Position numbers and translations under genes: made by a program. Source: Acidovorax sp. KKS102 (lineage in GTDB: Bacteria > Pseudomonadota > Gammaproteobacteria > Burkholderiales > Burkholderiaceae_C). From it: 64,000 nt of DNA. This document shows positions 61,081 to 64,000 of the stretch, piece after piece (the first letter of the stretch is position 1; every line of letters starts with the position of its first letter). The notes below the pieces were generated by a model that saw only the letters and a list, made by a program, of their open reading frames with translations, did not search any database and was not told the origin of the DNA. The stretch is from positions 2,914,001 through 2,978,000 of the forward strand of contig NC_018708.1 of the NCBI RefSeq assembly GCF_000302535.1. Direction: 5' to 3'.

Positions 61081-64000
61081 ATGCCCCTGATCACCCTCAT
61101 CCTTCTCCCCTTCATCGGCAGCCTGCTGGCAGCGGTTCTGCCGTCCAACGCCCGCAATACAGAGTCCACCTTGGCGGGACTTATCGCGGTGTTCTGCACA
61201 GCCCAGGCGGCGCTGTACTTCCCGGAGATTGCGGACGGCGGCGTGATCCGGCAAGAGCTGGCCTGGCTGCCCGCGCTGGGTCTGAACCTCGTCATCCGCA
61301 TGGATGGCTTTGCGTGGATGTTCTGCATGCTGGTGCTGGGCGTGGGCAGCCTGGTGGTGCTGTACGCGCGCTATTACATGTCGCCCGCAGACCCAGTGCC
61401 GCGCTTCTTCTCATTCTTCCTGGCTTTCATGGGCGCGATGGCGGGCGTAGTGCTGTCGGGCAACATCATCCAGATCGCGTTCTTCTGGGAGCTGACCAGC
61501 CTGTTCTCCTTCCTGCTGATCGGCTACTGGCACCACCGCAAGGATGCCCGGCGTGGCGCACGCATGGCTCTGACGGTGACCGGTACAGGCGGCCTGGCCA
61601 TGCTGGCGGGCATGCTGGTGCTGGGCCACATCGTCGGCAGCTACGACCTGGACCATGTGCTGGTTGCGGCCCAGCTCATCCAGAACCACCCGCTCTACAC
61701 CACCGCACTTGTCCTGATTCTGCTGGGCGCGCTGACCAAGAGCGCGCAGTTCCCCTTCCACTTCTGGCTTCCCAACGCCATGGCCGCGCCCACACCCGTG
61801 TCGGCGTACCTGCACTCAGCCACCATGGTCAAGGCCGGCGTGTTTCTGCTGGCGCGCCTGTGGCCCGCGCTGGCGGGCACCGAGCAGTGGTTCTGGCTGG
61901 TGGGCGGCGCGGGCCTGGCCACTCTGCTGGTGGGCGGCTACGCGTCCATGTTCCAGAACGACCTCAAGGGGCTGCTGGCGTACTCGACCATCTCGCACCT
62001 GGGCCTGATCACCCTGCTGCTGGGCCTGAACAGCCCGCTGGCGGCCGTTGCAGCGGTCTTCCACATCATGAACCACGCGACCTTCAAAGCCTCGCTGTTC
62101 ATGGCCGTGGGCATCGTGGACCATGAAAGCGGCACGCGCGACATACGCCGCCTGTCGGGCCTGCGCACCATGATGCCGATCACCGCCACCCTGGCCATGG
62201 TGGCCAGCGCGGCCATGGCGGGCGTGCCGCTGCTCAACGGCTTCCTCTCCAAGGAAATGTTCTTTGCCGAGACGGTGTACGTGAACACCACGCCATTGCT
62301 CGAATGGCTGCTGCCGGTGGCCGCCACGGTGGCCGGCATGTTCAGCGTGGCGTATTCGCTGCGCTTCACGGTGGATGTTTTCTTCGGCCCGCCCGCTACG
62401 GACCTGCCGCGTCATCCCCACGAGCCCCCGCACTGGATGCGCGTGCCGGTGGAACTGCTGGTGCTGGCCTGCCTGGTGGTGGGCACGCTGCCCGCGTGGT
62501 CGGTGGGGGCCTACCTGGCCGCTGCCGCACGGCCCGTGGTGGGTGGCGAGCTGCCCACCTACAGCCTGGCGGTCTGGCATGGCTTCAACACACCCTTTGT
62601 GATGAGCCTGGTGGCTTTGGGCGGGGGTATTGCGCTCTACGCCCTGCTGCGCTGGCAGCGCGAAAAGGGTGCCATCGATGCGCCACCCGTCATGCGCCGC
62701 ATCAGTGGCCAGCGGGCCTTTGAGGCCACGCTGGCCCTGCTCAGCCTCGTGGGCCGCAATGGCCGCCGCCTGCTGGGCACCGGTCGCTTGCAGTGGCAGA
62801 TGCTGTGGCTGGTGTGCGCTGCGCTGGTGGCGGGCACCCTGCCCCTGTGGGCGCGGGGCCTGCCCATTGGCGACCGGGTGCAGCTCCCGCTGTCGCCTGC
62901 CTTTGCGCTGCTGTGGCTGCTGGGCGCCGTGTGCGCCGTCGCGGCAGCCTGGCAGGCCAAATACCACCGGCTGGCCGCCCTGACGCTGCTCGGTGGCTCC
63001 GGGCTGTGCGTGTGCCTGACCTTCCTGTGGTTCTCGGCGCCCGACCTGGCGCTCACACAGATCGTGGTGGAGGTGGTGACCACCATCCTCATTCTGCTGG
63101 GCCTGCGCTGGCTGCCGCGGCGCGACGAGAGCCTGCGCGTGCCCACGCTGGCCGAAGAGCGCCGCACCCAGCTGCGCCGCTACCGCGACATGGCGCTGAC
63201 GTTGGCTGCGGGTGGTGGCATGGCGCTGCTGTCGTTCGCGATGATGAGCCGCCCGTTCCCCGACAGCACCTCCACCTTTTTTCTGGAGCGTGCGCTTACC
63301 GAAGGGGGCGGCACCAACGTGGTCAACGTCATGCTGGTGGACTTCCGGGGCTTTGACACCTTTGGCGAGATCGTGGTGCTCGGCATTGTGGCGCTCACGG
63401 TGTATGCGCTGCTGCGGCGCTTCCGCCCTGCGCGCGAGGTGATGGACCTGCCGCCCCAGCAGCGCGCACTGCCCGCCGATGTGGACACCGACCTCGCCAA
63501 CCCACGCCAGACTGCCGACACCGCCGTGGGCTACCTCATGGTGCCCGCCGTTCTGGTGCGGCTGATGCTGCCGTTTGCCACTCTGGTTGCGGTCTACCTC
63601 TTCATGCGCGGCCACAACGAGCCCGGCGGTGGCTTTGTGGCGGGGCTGGTGTTCTCGGTAGCGCTGCTGCTGCAGTACATCGTCTCGGGCACCTCGTGGG
63701 TCGAGGCGCATCTGCCGCTGTACCCGCGCCGCTGGATCGGCGTGGGCCTGCTCGCCGCACTGGCCACGGGCCTGGGCGCATTGGCCTGGGGCTATCCGTT
63801 TTTGACCAGCCACACGGCGCATTTTTCGCTGCCCGTGGTGGGTGAGATCCATGTGGCCAGCGCACTGTTCTTCGACATCGGCGTGTTCACCCTGGTGGTG
63901 GGCTCCACCATGCTCATCCTCACCGGCATTGCCCACCAGTCGGTGCGCAGCCACCGCTACAACAACGCACGCGCGGCCGAAGAAGCCCAGGCCGCCGCCA
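61081..64000 (+). CDS. mrpA: Na+(K+)/H+ antiporter subunit A (MrpA/MnhA, A-B fusion), partial
   Basis: At least 973 residues, open at the window end. MrpA forms the large membrane subunit of the multi-subunit Mrp antiporter and resembles complex I NuoL. Typical blocks are ITQ-like SGNIIQIAFFWELTSLFSFLL, TKSAQFPFHFWLPNAMAAPT with the key Lys, SAYLHSATMVKAGVFLLARL and FHIMNHATFKASLFMAVGIVDHE. The C-terminal part after about residue 815 (YLMVPAVLVRLMLPFATLVA, GHNEPGGGFVAGLVFSVALL) is the MrpB domain, so this is an A-B fusion as in group 2 (Pha-type) systems. Start is ATG 61081; the remaining mrp genes should follow outside the window. Confidence 0.94.
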   Translation, partial: MPLITLILLPFIGSLLAAVLPSNARNTESTLAGLIAVFCTAQAALYFPEIADGGVIRQELAWLPALGLNLVIRMDGFAWMFCMLVLGVGSLVVLYARYYMSPADPVPRFFSFFLAFMGAMAGVVLSGNIIQIAFFWELTSLFSFLLIGYWHHRKDARRGARMALTVTGTGGLAMLAGMLVLGHIVGSYDLDHVLVAAQLIQNHPLYTTALVLILLGALTKSAQFPFHFWLPNAMAAPTPVSAYLHSATMVKAGVFLLARLWPALAGTEQWFWLVGGAGLATLLVGGYASMFQNDLKGLLAYSTISHLGLITLLLGLNSPLAAVAAVFHIMNHATFKASLFMAVGIVDHESGTRDIRRLSGLRTMMPITATLAMVASAAMAGVPLLNGFLSKEMFFAETVYVNTTPLLEWLLPVAATVAGMFSVAYSLRFTVDVFFGPPATDLPRHPHEPPHWMRVPVELLVLACLVVGTLPAWSVGAYLAAAARPVVGGELPTYSLAVWHGFNTPFVMSLVALGGGIALYALLRWQREKGAIDAPPVMRRISGQRAFEATLALLSLVGRNGRRLLGTGRLQWQMLWLVCAALVAGTLPLWARGLPIGDRVQLPLSPAFALLWLLGAVCAVAAAWQAKYHRLAALTLLGGSGLCVCLTFLWFSAPDLALTQIVVEVVTTILILLGLRWLPRRDESLRVPTLAEERRTQLRRYRDMALTLAAGGGMALLSFAMMSRPFPDSTSTFFLERALTEGGGTNVVNVMLVDFRGFDTFGEIVVLGIVALTVYALLRRFRPAREVMDLPPQQRALPADVDTDLANPRQTADTAVGYLMVPAVLVRLMLPFATLVAVYLFMRGHNEPGGGFVAGLVFSVALLLQYIVSGTSWVEAHLPLYPRRWIGVGLLAALATGLGALAWGYPFLTSHTAHFSLPVVGEIHVASALFFDIGVFTLVVGSTMLILTGIAHQSVRSHRYNNARAAEEAQAAA

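Noticed and set aside
61816..63954. Very long open frame on the minus strand opposite mrpA (over 700 codons)
   Set aside because: It lies antisense to a clear mrpA gene and encodes a His/Gln/Arg/Gly-rich low-complexity protein, as expected from high GC3 on the other strand.

Overview
The window looks like a chromosomal segment of a betaproteobacterium in the family Comamonadaceae, close to Acidovorax. The reasons are high GC content, the gene order gyrA-serC-pheA-tyrA-aroA/cmk-rpsA-ihfB-lapA-lapB, a tmRNA tag reading ANDERFALAA, a fused aroA-cmk gene, and two families of short intergenic repeats of a kind I associate with this family. I see no phage, IS element, CRISPR array or rRNA. Species-level identity cannot be fixed from sequence reading alone.

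Layout. 1-5.4 kb is a beta-oxidation operon on the minus strand: bifunctional hydratase/dehydrogenase, thiolase, thioesterase, acyl-CoA dehydrogenase (cut by the window edge). A palindromic operator candidate lies in front of it. 5.7-12.7 kb is a complete branched-chain-type ABC importer, with an acyl-CoA ligase upstream on the same strand. 12.9-16.7 kb holds a Crp/Fnr-type regulator and an esterase lipoprotein divergent from an AraC-type regulator. 16.7-20.4 kb is a compact plus-strand run, selO-msrB-yciB-bolA-ppiC. 20.4-23.5 kb holds a DUF1624 membrane protein, tRNA-Pro, a solitary infA and an HPP-CBS membrane protein, all minus strand. 24.0-28.8 kb is a second complete liv-type importer on the plus strand, followed by psd.

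30.0-42.2 kb is the most interesting region. It is one minus-strand block: an NMT1-like ABC transporter (three genes), hutC, hutH, hutU, a phytanoyl-CoA-dioxygenase-family oxygenase, hutD, hutI, hutF and hutG. A perfect 14-bp palindrome in front of the transporter is nearly identical to a site between hutC and hutH. This suggests that HutC controls the transporter together with histidine breakdown. The pathway predicted is histidine to urocanate to imidazolonepropionate to formiminoglutamate to formylglutamate to glutamate plus formate. The dioxygenase sits inside it with start/stop overlap to hutD and has no assigned step.

42.4-45.4 kb is a Cpx-like envelope-stress module: CpxP/Spy-like lipoprotein, an unknown small protein, response regulator and sensor kinase. 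It is followed by ssrA (tmRNA), gph, ubiG and ompA on the minus strand. 48.4-61 kb is a plus-strand housekeeping run for DNA gyrase, serine and aromatic amino acid synthesis, ribosomal protein S1, IHF beta, LPS-assembly factors and a ComEA-like protein. The window ends inside mrpA, the large Na+/H+ antiporter subunit.

Points needing a second look include a glycine at GyrA position 87 (a quinolone-resistance position), an arginine in place of the Walker A lysine of one LivF, and palindromic repeats that appear to have entered coding sequence in frame.
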